Notes: generated by a model not told the origin, from the letters alone. A stretch of 64,000 bases of DNA from an uncultured Roseburia sp. (GCA_947383215.1 CANDCP010000001.1:99093-163092); one strand, 5' to 3'. Positions 52,457-61,899 are shown, counted from the first letter of the stretch. Program-made: numbers and translations.

Positions 52457-52495
52457 TCATATGAATATATAATCATATATTGTGGCATCTGTCAA
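52457..52495 (-). promoter_or_regulatory. Promoter with ArsR/SmtB-like dyad before the metal ATPase
   Basis: On the minus strand -35 is TTGACA (52495-52490), with AT-rich -10 candidates about 17 bp on. The dyad ATATGA/TCATAT (52459-52464 and 52473-52478, 8-bp spacer) overlaps that -10 region and resembles ArsR/SmtB family operators. TTCATATGAA (52457-52466) is itself a perfect 10-bp palindrome. No ArsR gene is in the window. Confidence 0.5.
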
Positions 52496-52526
52496 CAGGA
52501 AATCTCTAAATTTTCACGCTTTACGC

Positions 52527-52617
52527 GGCAAATATTTCCGAATAATAGAACAAAGTGTGCCTGCACACTTTGATGCGCCGAGCACAATTGCAAGGCAATA
52601 TTTCCGAAAGATAAAAA
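52527..52617. repeat. Dispersed palindromic repeat, copy 2
   Basis: A perfect palindrome CAAAGTGTGC-CT-GCACACTTTG (52551-52572) lies between two near-identical direct repeats, GGCAAATATTTCCGAA (52527-52542) and GGCAATATTTCCGAA (52594-52608). The direct repeats look like a target duplication or internal amplification. It shares two exact 17-bp blocks with copy 1 at 41779-41880. Confidence 0.65.
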
Positions 52618-52640
52618 CGACAGAGCGCGCGCCCTGTCGT
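52613..52640 (-). terminator. Terminator of the yabP-yabQ-divIC transcript
   Basis: ACGACAG and CTGTCGT (52617-52623 and 52634-52640) with a GC-rich loop that can pair further; T tract on the minus strand. It lies 14 bp after divIC. Confidence 0.8.
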
Positions 52641-52653
52641 CCATATATAACTT

Positions 52654-52959
52654 CTATTTTTTGTTTTCCTTAAATACAATCTCATTCTTATACACAAGCC
52701 CCAGCTTACTCCTCGCGACATCTTCTATGTAATCGCGGGAATTCACATATTGTTCCCGTTCTTTTAAGGCTTCCTGCCTCTCGGTCTCCGCCTCGAGCTG
52801 CTTGTTCAAACTCTCCTCCTGCGCAATATAAGTTTGATTTTTATGATAAATTTTTACAATCTGAACGGACATCACCGCCAACATCATCAATACAATCAGC
52901 GTGATGCAGATTTTTCCGCTTCGATTATCATATTTATTTCCTCTGCGTCTTCTACTCAT
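52654..52959 (-). CDS. divIC: Septum formation initiator, DivIC/FtsB family
   Basis: A protein of 101 residues from ATG 52959 (GAGAGGG upstream). Basic cytoplasmic N-terminus (MSRRRRGNKYDNRSGK), one membrane helix (ITLIVLMMLAVMSVQIV), then an external coiled coil (QEESLNKQLEAETERQEALK) ending YIEDVARSKLGLVYKNE, the family signature. Part of the divisome. Position after yabQ is as in Bacillus. Confidence 0.92.
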   Translation of the reverse strand: MSRRRRGNKYDNRSGKICITLIVLMMLAVMSVQIVKIYHKNQTYIAQEESLNKQLEAETERQEALKEREQYVNSRDYIEDVARSKLGLVYKNEIVFKENKK

Positions 52960-53016
52960 GTCCGTTCCCTCTCCAGACACATCTGAAAATTTATTCCTGC
53001 GATTTTCAGACGCACT

Positions 53017-53493
53017 TTAATGTTTATATAAAATGATTTTACCCGCTTTATGAATTTTTTTCAATAGCTTTTTAACTTTTTTAACTCCCCGCGCTCCTTT
53101 TCTGCCGACAAAAGCCGCGGGCCGCCTCAATATTTTTTTTAACAGGCGCAGCGGAAATGAAAACAGCCGGATCATCTTTTTCACCAGCCAGACGACGCCC
53201 TTTACGACCCGCGGGCTAATGAAATGATTATAAAACAACATGCCGATCACAATCCCGCCGATCGCAAAACCGCGTATCAGACCGTCATTTTTCCGATAAA
53301 GCATCGCAAATATCAGAAGGGCGGATATCATCCAGTATACGATATCCTCCAGAGCAATCCACAGCGTTCCGTGCTTTGTAAGCCTCCGAAACACGCGCAG
53401 CACATCATAGAGAAAAACCATCAGACAACCGGAAATGACAGACACCGCAAAAAAATCCGCCTCCTGAAAAATGCTTTCGCTGACGCTCATCAT
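53017..53493 (-). CDS. yabQ: Spore cortex biosynthesis protein YabQ
   Basis: A protein of 158 residues with three membrane helices in the first 90 residues (FFAVSVISGCLMVFLYDVLR; DIVYWMISALLIFAMLY; GFAIGGIVIGMLFY) and a very basic tail (KKMIRLFSFPLRLLKKIL). The RVFRR and ALEDIVYW segments fit YabQ. It acts in the mother-cell membrane for cortex formation. Overlaps yabP by 4 bases. Confidence 0.9.
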   Translation of the reverse strand: MMSVSESIFQEADFFAVSVISGCLMVFLYDVLRVFRRLTKHGTLWIALEDIVYWMISALLIFAMLYRKNDGLIRGFAIGGIVIGMLFYNHFISPRVVKGVVWLVKKMIRLFSFPLRLLKKILRRPAAFVGRKGARGVKKVKKLLKKIHKAGKIILYKH

Positions 53494-53774
53494 TTAAACA
53501 GCCTTCCCAAAAACGATTCCGCCGATTTCGTATAATTCTTAACCTCAGAATAGGCCAGACTGTCGATCCTTCCCGCTATATCAATTTCTCCCTGCTCCAG
53601 ACTCAGCCTGTTGACATGAAGGTCGTTCCCCTTGATCAGCAGCATCCCCTGTTCCGTCTCCAGCAAAATCTCCCCCACGTCAAAAGAGAGTACATCTATT
53701 ACCCCGCTGAAATTTCCCGTCTTGCGGTTTGACAAAAGCACTTTGTGCGCTTTTACCGGCTTATTTTCCTCCAT
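53490..53774 (-). CDS. yabP: Sporulation protein YabP
   Basis: A protein of 94 residues: HKVLLSNRKTGNFSGVIDVL, VGEILLETEQGMLLIKGNDL, HVNRLSLEQGEIDIAGRIDS, the YabP/YqfC small beta-rich fold. Expressed from sigma E in Bacillus. Here GCATAAA then TATACT lie upstream on the minus strand (about 53854 to 53825), which is only a partial sigma E-like match. Confidence 0.92.
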   Translation of the reverse strand: MEENKPVKAHKVLLSNRKTGNFSGVIDVLSFDVGEILLETEQGMLLIKGNDLHVNRLSLEQGEIDIAGRIDSLAYSEVKNYTKSAESFLGRLFK

Positions 53775-53893
53775 AACAAAAGCCTCCTAATCCCTTTAAT
53801 AGTAACGTTCGTCCTTCTTAAAGTATATTAGGGGGCTCTTGCGTTTATGCCAAAAGTTACCGACCGCGCCCTGCCGTCAGGCAGCGGCGGCGT

Positions 53894-54133
53894 TTACAGA
53901 TAACGGAACAGCTCCTTCGCCTCTTCCTTTTTCGTCGTATCCTGCAAATCCAGGACTTCAACCTTTACCGTCCTGGTTCCAAACATAATCTCGATCACAT
54001 CGCCGACCTTTACATTTAAGGATGCCTTTGCCGGCTTGCCGTTTACCGTGACGCGTCCCGCATCGCACGCCTCGTTCGCGACGGTACGCCGTTTTATCAG
54101 TCTGGAAACCTTTAAAAATTTATCTAACCTCAT
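53894..54133 (-). CDS. rqcP: S4-domain RNA-binding protein RqcP (YabO)
   Basis: A protein of 79 residues: MRLDKFLKVSRLIKRRTVAN, EACDAGRVTVNGKPAKASLN, VKVGDVIEIMFG. It is a minimal S4 domain of the Hsp15/RqcP group. In Bacillus it binds obstructed 50S subunits and helps RqcH extend C-terminal tails on stalled chains. It follows the HU gene, a common clostridial arrangement. Confidence 0.93.
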   Translation of the reverse strand: MRLDKFLKVSRLIKRRTVANEACDAGRVTVNGKPAKASLNVKVGDVIEIMFGTRTVKVEVLDLQDTTKKEEAKELFRYL

Positions 54134-54287
54134 CTATTTCCTCCCAGAGTGAATGAACAAAATGAATTTCCTGTGATACAAAAAGGGGGCAGCAATAACA
54201 GAACCGACGTCTCTGTCCTCACCGCACCCCAAATTTCACATGAACTATGAGAAATATGCCTCGCCCTTCCTCATTTACCCGCGTAGA

Positions 54288-54563
54288 CTACGCGTTAATC
54301 ATATCCTTTAAAGCCTTACCAGCCTTGAACTTTGGAGCTTTGGACGCTGCGATTGTCATCTCTGCGCCTGTCTGAGGATTTCTTCCCGTTCTCGCAGCTC
54401 TCTCAGATACCTCAAATGTACCAAATCCGACTAACTGGATCTTCTCGCCTTTTTTAAGCTCTTCCGCAACAACATCCGTAAACGCCTTCAAAGCTGCCTC
54501 CGCGTCTTTTTTCGATAATTCTGTCTTCTCAGCCATCGCTGATACTAATTCTGCTTTGTTCAT
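54288..54563 (-). CDS. hup: HU family DNA-binding protein
   Basis: A protein of 91 residues: [40 protein letters not shown], the HU signature, and [13 protein letters not shown]. It is a nucleoid-associated dimer that bends DNA. It has a strong promoter, 54641-54669. Confidence 0.97.
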   Translation of the reverse strand: MNKAELVSAMAEKTELSKKDAEAALKAFTDVVAEELKKGEKIQLVGFGTFEVSERAARTGRNPQTGAEMTIAASKAPKFKAGKALKDMINA

Positions 54564-54640
54564 GTTAAAATTCCTCCTCTGGATATTTATAGCTTATGTC
54601 TTCTTGTGAACCACACTCGCCAAGATTACCTACGAATATA

Positions 54641-54669
54641 TTTATACTTGTTTTTGCTTTGTTTGTCAA
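54641..54669 (-). promoter_or_regulatory. Promoter of the HU gene
   Basis: On the minus strand perfect -35 TTGACA (54669-54664) and -10 TATAAA (54646-54641), 17 bp apart, about 78 bp before the ATG. Confidence 0.8.
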
Positions 54670-54738
54670 GAAATTTTGGCAAAATCAAGCATTTCCGGGA
54701 TCAAACAGGCATCCTGATCGTTCTCGTTTCTTAAAACG

Positions 54739-56472
54739 TCAGATCATCGCATGAATTTTATCCAGCACGGCTTTCCCAAGCGCTTCATACTTCCGGTCCG
54801 CATCCTCCATCGATTCGCCCTTCACGCCGATATAAAATTTCACTTTCGGCTCTGTACCGGACGGTCTGACGCAGACCCACGCCTCGTCGGTCAACTCATA
54901 ATAGAGTACATTGGAATTCGGAAGCCCCGTCGGCGTTACGCTGCCGGTTGCAAGCTCCGTAACCGTATCGTTTGCATAATCGCGCACCCGAAGAACCTGA
55001 TATCCGCCGATCTGCGTCAGCGTCTCTTTTCTGAGCGTCTCCATAATCTCTTTGATCTTTGCAAGTCCCTCAATCCCCTTGAGCGTTATGGATTCCACAT
55101 GATCCTTGTAGTAGCCGTATTTCTCATACATTGCAAGCATTGCGTCCCACAGGGTCATATTTTTCGTCTTATAGTATGCGGCCGCCTCGCAGAGCGCCAT
55201 AGACGCCACGATCGCATCTTTGTCTCTCGCGTATGTTCCGGTCAGGCAGCCGTAACTTTCCTCCATGCCAAACAGATACGTTCCCTTTTTGGTGTTCTCA
55301 AACTCAAGAATTTTCTGTCCGATAAATTTAAAGCCCGTCAAAACTTCGATCAGTTCAATACCGTAGTACTTTGCGATCGCGTCGGCCATGTTCGTGGAAA
55401 CAATCGACTTTATAAACGCGCCGTCGTCCGGAAGGCCCTCTTTTTCCTTTTTCTGTCCGATAATATAATCGCCGATCAGACACCCCGACATATTTCCCGT
55501 GAGCGAATGGTAATCGCCGGTCTTCGAATCTTTTACATACACGCCAAGACGATCGGCGTCCGGATCTGTCGCCAGAATCAAATCCGCATCGACCTGTCTG
55601 CCGAGCGCAAGACCGAGCTCAAACGCCTCCTTCGCTTCCGGATTCGGATAGCTGACCGTCGGGAAATCGCCGTCCGGCAGCTCCTGCTGCGGTACCACGT
55701 ATACATTCGAAAATCCAAGCTCCGAGAGAACGCGGCGCACCGGAATATTTCCGGTTCCGTGTAACGGCGTATATACAATTTTTATTTCGCCTCCGACCGC
55801 ATCAATCGCATCCTGATGTACGACCAGTTTCTTTAATTCTTCGATATAAGAATCGTCGATTCCCGCCCCGATCGTCTCGTACAGGCCGGCCGCCTTTGCC
55901 TCGTCGAGCGCCATCGTCTTAAGCGTATTGTAATCGGTTACACGCTTAACCTCATCCATTATCCCGCGATCATGCGGCGGCGTAATCTGCGCGCCGTCCT
56001 CCCAGTATACCTTGTATCCGTTATATTCCGGCGGGTTATGGCTTGCCGTAATATTAATTCCCGCAATACAGTTTAAGGTTCTCACCGCATAGGACAGCTC
56101 CGGAGTCGGACGAAGGCTTTCAAACACGTATGCCTTTATGCCGTTTGCCGCCAGACAAAGCGCCGCCTCATCCGCAAACTCCGGCGACATATGTCTGGAA
56201 TCGTACGCGATCGCAACGCCTCTTTGCGCTCCGCCGACTTTTAAAATATAATTCGCAAGCCCCTGCGTTGCTTTTCTTACCGTGTATATATTCATACGAT
56301 TCGTTCCGGCGCCGATCACGCCGCGAAGCCCGGCCGTACCAAACTCAAGTTCCTGATAAAAGCGGTCTTCAATTTCTTTTTCATTTCCTGCAATTGCTTT
56401 TAACTCTGCCTTCGTCTCCTCGTCAAAATAATCGTTCGCAAGCCAGGCTTCATACATCTGTTTGTAATCCAT
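54739..56472 (-). CDS. Phospho-sugar mutase (alpha-phosphoglucomutase type)
   Basis: A protein of 577 residues. Catalytic phosphoserine in TASHNPPEYNGYKVYW near residue 146, metal loop DPDADRLG near 304, sugar loop GMEESYG near 408, and phosphate-binding RPSGTEPKVKFYIG near the end. It interconverts hexose 1- and 6-phosphates, resembling PgcA of Bacillus, which feeds UDP-glucose for glycolipid synthesis. Glucose against mannose preference cannot be fixed from sequence alone. Confidence 0.94.
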   Translation of the reverse strand: MDYKQMYEAWLANDYFDEETKAELKAIAGNEKEIEDRFYQELEFGTAGLRGVIGAGTNRMNIYTVRKATQGLANYILKVGGAQRGVAIAYDSRHMSPEFADEAALCLAANGIKAYVFESLRPTPELSYAVRTLNCIAGINITASHNPPEYNGYKVYWEDGAQITPPHDRGIMDEVKRVTDYNTLKTMALDEAKAAGLYETIGAGIDDSYIEELKKLVVHQDAIDAVGGEIKIVYTPLHGTGNIPVRRVLSELGFSNVYVVPQQELPDGDFPTVSYPNPEAKEAFELGLALGRQVDADLILATDPDADRLGVYVKDSKTGDYHSLTGNMSGCLIGDYIIGQKKEKEGLPDDGAFIKSIVSTNMADAIAKYYGIELIEVLTGFKFIGQKILEFENTKKGTYLFGMEESYGCLTGTYARDKDAIVASMALCEAAAYYKTKNMTLWDAMLAMYEKYGYYKDHVESITLKGIEGLAKIKEIMETLRKETLTQIGGYQVLRVRDYANDTVTELATGSVTPTGLPNSNVLYYELTDEAWVCVRPSGTEPKVKFYIGVKGESMEDADRKYEALGKAVLDKIHAMI

Positions 56473-56519
56473 ATCGTTTCCTCCTAATATAATATTTATG
56501 CAAATCGTTTCAGGCCCGC

Positions 56520-57929
56520 TTATTTCGAGCCGGATGAACTGCCTGTTAAAGTATCTATAATCTCTGATAACGTTTTCAGATAATCCCGCGTCGATTTGCT
56601 GTCGCTTTTCTCCGAGGATTTCTCGGTATTCTTCTCCGTACTTTTTTCCGTGCCGGACGATTCTGTCGATTTATTGCCGGAATTCCTTTTGCTTCCGGCC
56701 TTCGAGCCCGCCAGGGTTCCGGCCTTCGAGCCTGCGTTTTTGCCGCTTTGCCCGTCCTCCTTCTGCTCCGTACTCTTTGTGTCTTTCGAGTCCTTGGCGT
56801 CCTTCGAATCCTTGGAATCCTTCGTCTCCGAGGACTGCTCTGTATTGTCCTTTTCCGTCGCCGCCGAAGCGTCCGAAGTCATTGCCACCTGTATGGTCGC
56901 TTCCTCGGAATTAACATACAGCCGCTTGGACCATGTCTCATATCCCTCCGCGACAATCTCCAGCCTGTGAATTCCATACCGGATCTGCTGCGGCTGCGTG
57001 TAATCTATCACCTGTCCGTCCAGCGTCATGACGGCGTTTTCTACGCCGACCTCAAATGTAACGGTACAAAACTTCGGCCCCTCGCCCTTTAACTCGTCCA
57101 AATCAACAACCGTGGTCTCGCCTCTTTTTACCGTGATCTCCTTTGTATCGCCGTATCCGTCGTTTGCAACGGATAAAAGATAGGTCCCCTCGGCAGCCTC
57201 GATCTGCATGTCCTTTGTGACTTTAAGATAAGTCTTTGCGCTGAGGCTTAACCAGCCGCCCTCGAATAATTCCGTATTTGCAAGCTGTATCAGGCCGTGT
57301 CCCGTCGTTATGGAAATCGTCAGAATCTGTTTTCCAATTCCCTGCACGCGAAGAATATCGTTCTCGCCGATATCCGAAAGCCTTACCATGTCCTCTTCCG
57401 AAAATACGTGTAAATCGTCTTCATAATAATATTTTGTATCGGCAATCGTAAAAATTTTTTCATCCTCCTGTATGGAAAAACGTTTTACGCCGTCATACTC
57501 CCACGCCTCATCCGATATCTGTACCGTCGAGAGCTCCCCCGTCTTCCTTGACGTCTCTAAGTTCACAATCCGCCCGGGAAGCATCTGGGAGGCCGAAATA
57601 TAATTCCCGTATTTATCCAGAAAATACGTGGCGTCATTGTATGTATAATCCTCCTGACGCCCCTTTTTTATATCAAAAACGCGCAAAATAGAACCGTTTG
57701 TCTTCATACAGATCACCATATACAGTTCTGTCTGCTCCGTCTGTACACGCTCCGTCGCTCTCTCTTCCTCCACGATCTCGTCCGCCTCCGTGCCGACTTC
57801 AGACACACTCGGAAGATCTCCGCCTCTTACAATCCGTCCCCCGGAAGCATGCTGGTCGCCGCATGACGCAAAAGAAATCAGCATGAAAATCGCGAGCGCG
57901 GACAAAATAATATTCTTTTGTTTCTTCAT
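56520..57929 (-). CDS. PEGA-domain lipoprotein
   Basis: A protein of 469 residues. Signal and lipobox: ILSALAIFMLISFASCGDQ, with Cys at 23. Beta-rich middle, then a PEGA domain at about 285-355 (MTLDGQVIDYTQPQQIRYGI, HRLEIVAEGYETWSKRLYVN). The last 110 residues are low-complexity Ser/Lys/Asp/Glu, including DSKDSKDAKDSKDTK, which may be a wall-spanning or disordered tail. PEGA domains are found in surface proteins. No enzyme motif is visible. Confidence 0.83.
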   Translation of the reverse strand: MKKQKNIILSALAIFMLISFASCGDQHASGGRIVRGGDLPSVSEVGTEADEIVEEERATERVQTEQTELYMVICMKTNGSILRVFDIKKGRQEDYTYNDATYFLDKYGNYISASQMLPGRIVNLETSRKTGELSTVQISDEAWEYDGVKRFSIQEDEKIFTIADTKYYYEDDLHVFSEEDMVRLSDIGENDILRVQGIGKQILTISITTGHGLIQLANTELFEGGWLSLSAKTYLKVTKDMQIEAAEGTYLLSVANDGYGDTKEITVKRGETTVVDLDELKGEGPKFCTVTFEVGVENAVMTLDGQVIDYTQPQQIRYGIHRLEIVAEGYETWSKRLYVNSEEATIQVAMTSDASAATEKDNTEQSSETKDSKDSKDAKDSKDTKSTEQKEDGQSGKNAGSKAGTLAGSKAGSKRNSGNKSTESSGTEKSTEKNTEKSSEKSDSKSTRDYLKTLSEIIDTLTGSSSGSK

Positions 57930-58000
57930 TTTACACCTCTGCTCTACTAATCCACATCAGACGCCTGATGATAACCTGCGTGCAGTTTTTACGCTTTCTT

Positions 58001-58029
58001 ATTATATCATAACCTGTTCTATTTTACAA
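58001..58029 (-). promoter_or_regulatory. Promoter of the PEGA lipoprotein gene
   Basis: On the minus strand -35 TTGTAA (58029-58024) lies in the last codons of the CotS-like gene, and perfect -10 TATAAT (58006-58001) follows after 17 bp. Confidence 0.5.
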
Positions 58030-59014
58030 AATAAAATAGCATATTTAAAAATTGCGCCCTCTGCTCCTCCTGCACAATCACCTTGTTCAGTTTTTCTATA
58101 TTTCTTCCCGAGACCCAGGCTTTATTCGAATTATAATAATGGTTTGCGATTTTCCAGAATTTCTCCGGATAAGAAAGACGGATATAAAGCTGCTCGCGCT
58201 CCGCGTCGCTTAACTTTCTCTCTTTTTCGTACGCGTTAATCATATCGGTCGCCAGAGCAATATTCCAATTGTACTTTTCCATAATTTTGCGCAGAAAATT
58301 TGCCACGTCGCGCACCATCACATCATAAACGGCCGCTTCAAAATTCGTTATCCACGCTTTTCCTTTTGCGAACACAATATTGTGCTGATTAAAATCTCCA
58401 TGGCAGACTCCCTCCAGCTTCGCCTGCTCTTCCCCCGAAAGACTCTGCATCTGTTCATGGAGCAGCCCCGTCGCTTCCTCCGCCTTTTCCAAAAATCCCT
58501 CGTAGCTCTTCATAAAAATCATTTCAAATTCATTTTTACTTTTTTTATTCCTCACATAATTGCGGACTTTCTTTAATTCCCGGTTATGTTTCTCGTACTC
58601 CAGCACAAGCATATCCGGTGAAATACGCATTCCCTCAGGTACTTCCCTCTCATAGCGAGACATACACGCATGAAAACGCGCAATTGCACGCATCGCCGTC
58701 ATAAGGTCTTCCCTGTTTTTGGTCTCGCATTCCCGTCCCTCTATGTACTCTCTCGCATAATACATGGTTCCGTCCACATCAGCCGCAAGCACCGTATCGT
58801 TTTTTGTCCGGCAGATGATGTCCGCCGGCAGGCCGCATTTTCTTGCTTCTTCAAGGAAAAGGTATACTGCCTCCGCTCTTACTTCCGAAGCATCATAAGC
58901 CTTTATAATCTTTTTTCCGTTCTCCGTTATGCAAATATAGGCTCCGCGCCCTTTTTGGATATCCGATACTTCAAATTCATACTGCTCCAAGAGCTGTCCC
59001 GACAAATTATACAC
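58019..59014 (-). CDS. CotS-like spore coat kinase-fold protein
   Basis: A protein of 331 residues with the aminoglycoside-phosphotransferase-like fold of CotS/CotI/YutH proteins. The N-lobe is at 1-95 (GRGAYICITENGKKIIKAYD), a hinge with MYYAREYIEGREC follows, and the catalytic loop is GVCHGDFNQHNIVF with the later metal position changed to TNFEAAVYDVMVRD, where Asn replaces the usual Asp of an IDFE motif. It ends LRKIMEKYNWNIAL and related helices, typical of CotS. Catalytic activity may therefore be reduced or lost. It is expected on the spore coat or in the mother cell. Confidence 0.85.
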   Translation of the reverse strand: MYNLSGQLLEQYEFEVSDIQKGRGAYICITENGKKIIKAYDASEVRAEAVYLFLEEARKCGLPADIICRTKNDTVLAADVDGTMYYAREYIEGRECETKNREDLMTAMRAIARFHACMSRYEREVPEGMRISPDMLVLEYEKHNRELKKVRNYVRNKKSKNEFEMIFMKSYEGFLEKAEEATGLLHEQMQSLSGEEQAKLEGVCHGDFNQHNIVFAKGKAWITNFEAAVYDVMVRDVANFLRKIMEKYNWNIALATDMINAYEKERKLSDAEREQLYIRLSYPEKFWKIANHYYNSNKAWVSGRNIEKLNKVIVQEEQRAQFLNMLFYFVK

Positions 59015-59062
59015 AAAAACCCCTCCATATGAATCATTCGCCCTAATTCCTGCGTCCTTCTA

Positions 59063-60397
59063 TCATATGAAGAGGTTTTCTAAAGTATACCGCATCAAAT
59101 ATTCTTTTGTGTTCTTTTCCGGCTCTTCTATCACAATCTCTAAAAGAGCATGAAGCGCCCGCCCAATCTCGGGTCCCGGCTTTATTCCGGCCGCAATGAA
59201 ATCGCTCCCGCTTACTGCAAGCTCCTTTAGGGAAAGACATTCCTTCCTATCCATAATTTCACCGTAAAGTCTGCGGTAACAATCTAACGCTTCCAGCTTC
59301 TCTAAGCGTTTATAATCGCTCTGCGCTAAAATATCCGCCCTCTTTACGTCAAACAACGCAGGAAAACAATCCTGCCCTATCCGGTATACGGCCCGCCGCA
59401 CCCCCCCGGCCGTCAGCACGGGATTGCTGTCATGGTATCTTACCAGCCTGCACACCGCGTCCGTCGTGGCATTGTCCAGCTTCAGACGACGCAAAATTCT
59501 TTTTGCAATCTTCTCCCCTTCTTCCGGGTGCCCGTAAAAATGACAAATCCCCGCTTCGTCCACGCTGCAACACTGCGGCTTTGCCACATCATGAAGCAGC
59601 ATCGTATAGCGCAGTATCTTATCCGCCGGAACCTCCATTAGCGCACGAATCGTATGCCCTCCCACGGTATCACAGTGATGCGGATTGTTCTGCCGCGTCT
59701 CCATCATCACGTCAAATTCCGGCAGTACCACGGCTGAAAGCCCCAGCTCATAGAGCAGCCGCAGCTTCTGCGGATGCGGCGACATTAAAAGCTTTGTCAG
59801 CTCCATCTGTATCCGCTCGGCGCTGATCTTCCGGAGATTTTCCGCCAGACAGCAAATCGCCTCCGCCGTCTCGTTTTCTATCTCAAAATCAAGCTGCGCC
59901 GCAAACCGTACGGCGCGGAACATCCGAAGCGCGTCCTCCGCGAACCGCTCCGACGCGTTTCCCACACAGCGGATAACTCCTCTTTTCAGATCCGAGACGC
60001 CGCCGAATTCGTCTACCAGCCCCGACCGCTCGTTATAGGCCATCGCGTTTATCGTAAAATCCCTGCGCATTAAATCTCTGCGCACATCCGTCGTATAGAC
60101 GACCTCTTTCGGATGCCTCGCGTCCTCGTACTCTCCGTCAATCCTGTATGTCGTCACCTCATAGCCGACATGATTCTGCAATACCGTTACGGTTCCATGC
60201 CGGATTCCGGTATCAATCGTTCTCTCAAATATTTCTTTTACCTGTTCGGGCCTGGCAGATGTCGTGATATCCCAATCTTTGGGCTCTTTGCAAAGAATCG
60301 AATCCCTGACGCAGCCTCCGACTGCATACGCCTCGTATCCGTGCCCCTGTAATTCCCCTATAATCCATCTGACTGCCTCCGGCAACTTGATTCGCAT
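59063..60397 (-). CDS. cca: CCA tRNA nucleotidyltransferase with HD domain
   Basis: A protein of 444 residues from ATG 60397 (GAGG upstream). Head domain: YAVGGCVRDSILCKEPKDWD with the DxD, then RDFTINAMAYNE and an RFAEDALRMFRAVRFAAQ neck. An HD phosphohydrolase domain is at about 240-340 (CDTVGGHTIRALMEVP, LLHDVAKPQC). It adds CCA to tRNA 3' ends. The four tRNA genes in this window lack an encoded CCA, so this enzyme is needed for them. It follows proS by 11 bases. Confidence 0.92.
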   Translation of the reverse strand: MRIKLPEAVRWIIGELQGHGYEAYAVGGCVRDSILCKEPKDWDITTSARPEQVKEIFERTIDTGIRHGTVTVLQNHVGYEVTTYRIDGEYEDARHPKEVVYTTDVRRDLMRRDFTINAMAYNERSGLVDEFGGVSDLKRGVIRCVGNASERFAEDALRMFRAVRFAAQLDFEIENETAEAICCLAENLRKISAERIQMELTKLLMSPHPQKLRLLYELGLSAVVLPEFDVMMETRQNNPHHCDTVGGHTIRALMEVPADKILRYTMLLHDVAKPQCCSVDEAGICHFYGHPEEGEKIAKRILRRLKLDNATTDAVCRLVRYHDSNPVLTAGGVRRAVYRIGQDCFPALFDVKRADILAQSDYKRLEKLEALDCYRRLYGEIMDRKECLSLKELAVSGSDFIAAGIKPGPEIGRALHALLEIVIEEPEKNTKEYLMRYTLENLFI

Positions 60398-60408
60398 AGC
60401 CCTCGCCT

Positions 60409-61845
60409 CTAATATGCTTTGCCCCAGTAGACTAACTTCGCGGCCGGACGCCCGCAGCATACGCATACGTCGGATATCCGCTCCTGCTCAAACGGCATAC
60501 ATCTTGAGGTCGCCGTCGTGTCCTCCTTGATTTTATCCTCGCATTCCTGCCCGCCGCACCACATTGCACGAATAAAGCCGGGCTTACTCGATACCGCCGT
60601 CTGAAACTCTTCATATGTCACGGCGTCGCTGATATGATCCGCAAGGAATTTTTTTGCCCGTGCAAGCATATCCGCCTGCATGGTGTCGAGCACTTCGGCA
60701 AGCTTCGTTTCCGCCTCAGCCAGCGGCACAAGCACTTTTTCTCTGGTGTCTCGCCGCACAATCACGCACTGGCCGGCCTCAATATCCTTTGGCCCAAGCT
60801 CGATGCGCACCGGTATGCCGCGCATCTCCTGCTCCGCGAATTTCCATCCCGGACTTTTCTCCGTATCGTCCAGCTTCGTGCGAAATTCTTTTTCCAGACG
60901 GGCTTTCAGCGCGTTCGCTTTCTCCAGGACGCCTTCCTTCTGCTGCTGAATCGGGATCACCATCACCTGCGTCGGCGCAACCTTCGGCGGCAGCACAAGC
61001 CCCGAATCATCGCCGTGCACCATTATAAGAGCTCCGATCAGACGCGTCGACACACCCCACGACGTCTGATGCACATACTGCAGCTTATTCTCTTTATCGG
61101 TATACTGAATATCAAACGCCCTCGCAAAGCCGTCCCCAAAGTTGTGGCTCGTCCCCGACTGCAGCGCCTTGCCGTCGTGCATCAGAGCCTCAATTGTGTA
61201 AGTCGCTTCCGCCCCGGCAAATTTTTCTTTATCCGTCTTGCGCCCCTTGACCATCGGAATTGCGAGCACCTCCTCGCAAAAATCCGCGTAAACATTCAGC
61301 ATCTGTATCGTGCGCTCCTCGGCCTCCTCGGCCGTCGCGTGCGCCGTATGTCCCTCCTGCCATAAAAATTCGGAAGAACGCAAAAACGGACGCGTCGTCT
61401 TCTCCCACCTCACAACGGAACACCACTGATTATACAGTTTCGGCAAATCTCGATAAGACTGCACAATGTTCGAATACAGATCGCAGAACAATGTTTCTGA
61501 CGTCGGTCTGACACAGAGCCGTTCCTGCAGCGTCTCAAGGCCTCCCTGCGTCACCCACGCCACCTCCGGCGCAAATCCCTCCACATGGTCTTTTTCTTTT
61601 TCCAAAAGGCTTTCCGGTATAAACATCGGCATATACACGTTCTCCACGCCCGTCTCCTTAAACCTTGCGTCCATCTGCTTTTGAATATTTTCCCAGATCG
61701 CATAGCCGTTCGGTTTAAAGATCATACAGCCTTTTACAGAAGAATAATCCATCAATTCTGCCTTTTTCACAACGTCCGTATACCACTGTGTAAAATCTTC
61801 CTCCATAGACGTAATCGCCTCTACAAGTTTCTTATCCTTTGCCAT
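60409..61845 (-). CDS. proS: Prolyl-tRNA synthetase, short archaeal/eukaryote-like type
   Basis: A protein of 478 residues, shorter than the 560-570 of the usual bacterial enzyme and without its editing insertion. Class II motifs: [58 protein letters not shown], and [20 protein letters not shown]. The anticodon domain and a C-terminal zinc-like tail follow (Cys in CMPFEQ and VCVCCGRPA). It lacks a T-box leader: the predicted 5' leader is only about 45 nt. Confidence 0.95.
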   Translation of the reverse strand: MAKDKKLVEAITSMEEDFTQWYTDVVKKAELMDYSSVKGCMIFKPNGYAIWENIQKQMDARFKETGVENVYMPMFIPESLLEKEKDHVEGFAPEVAWVTQGGLETLQERLCVRPTSETLFCDLYSNIVQSYRDLPKLYNQWCSVVRWEKTTRPFLRSSEFLWQEGHTAHATAEEAEERTIQMLNVYADFCEEVLAIPMVKGRKTDKEKFAGAEATYTIEALMHDGKALQSGTSHNFGDGFARAFDIQYTDKENKLQYVHQTSWGVSTRLIGALIMVHGDDSGLVLPPKVAPTQVMVIPIQQQKEGVLEKANALKARLEKEFRTKLDDTEKSPGWKFAEQEMRGIPVRIELGPKDIEAGQCVIVRRDTREKVLVPLAEAETKLAEVLDTMQADMLARAKKFLADHISDAVTYEEFQTAVSSKPGFIRAMWCGGQECEDKIKEDTTATSRCMPFEQERISDVCVCCGRPAAKLVYWGKAY

Positions 61846-61899
61846 AATTATCTCCTTTATTTCACACCCATTTCTTTTTTATCTCTTTTTAGCTTATTA

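Noticed and set aside
54751-55764. 337-codon plus-strand frame opposite the phospho-sugar mutase
   Set aside because: Antisense shadow; the mutase has intact catalytic motifs on the other strand.
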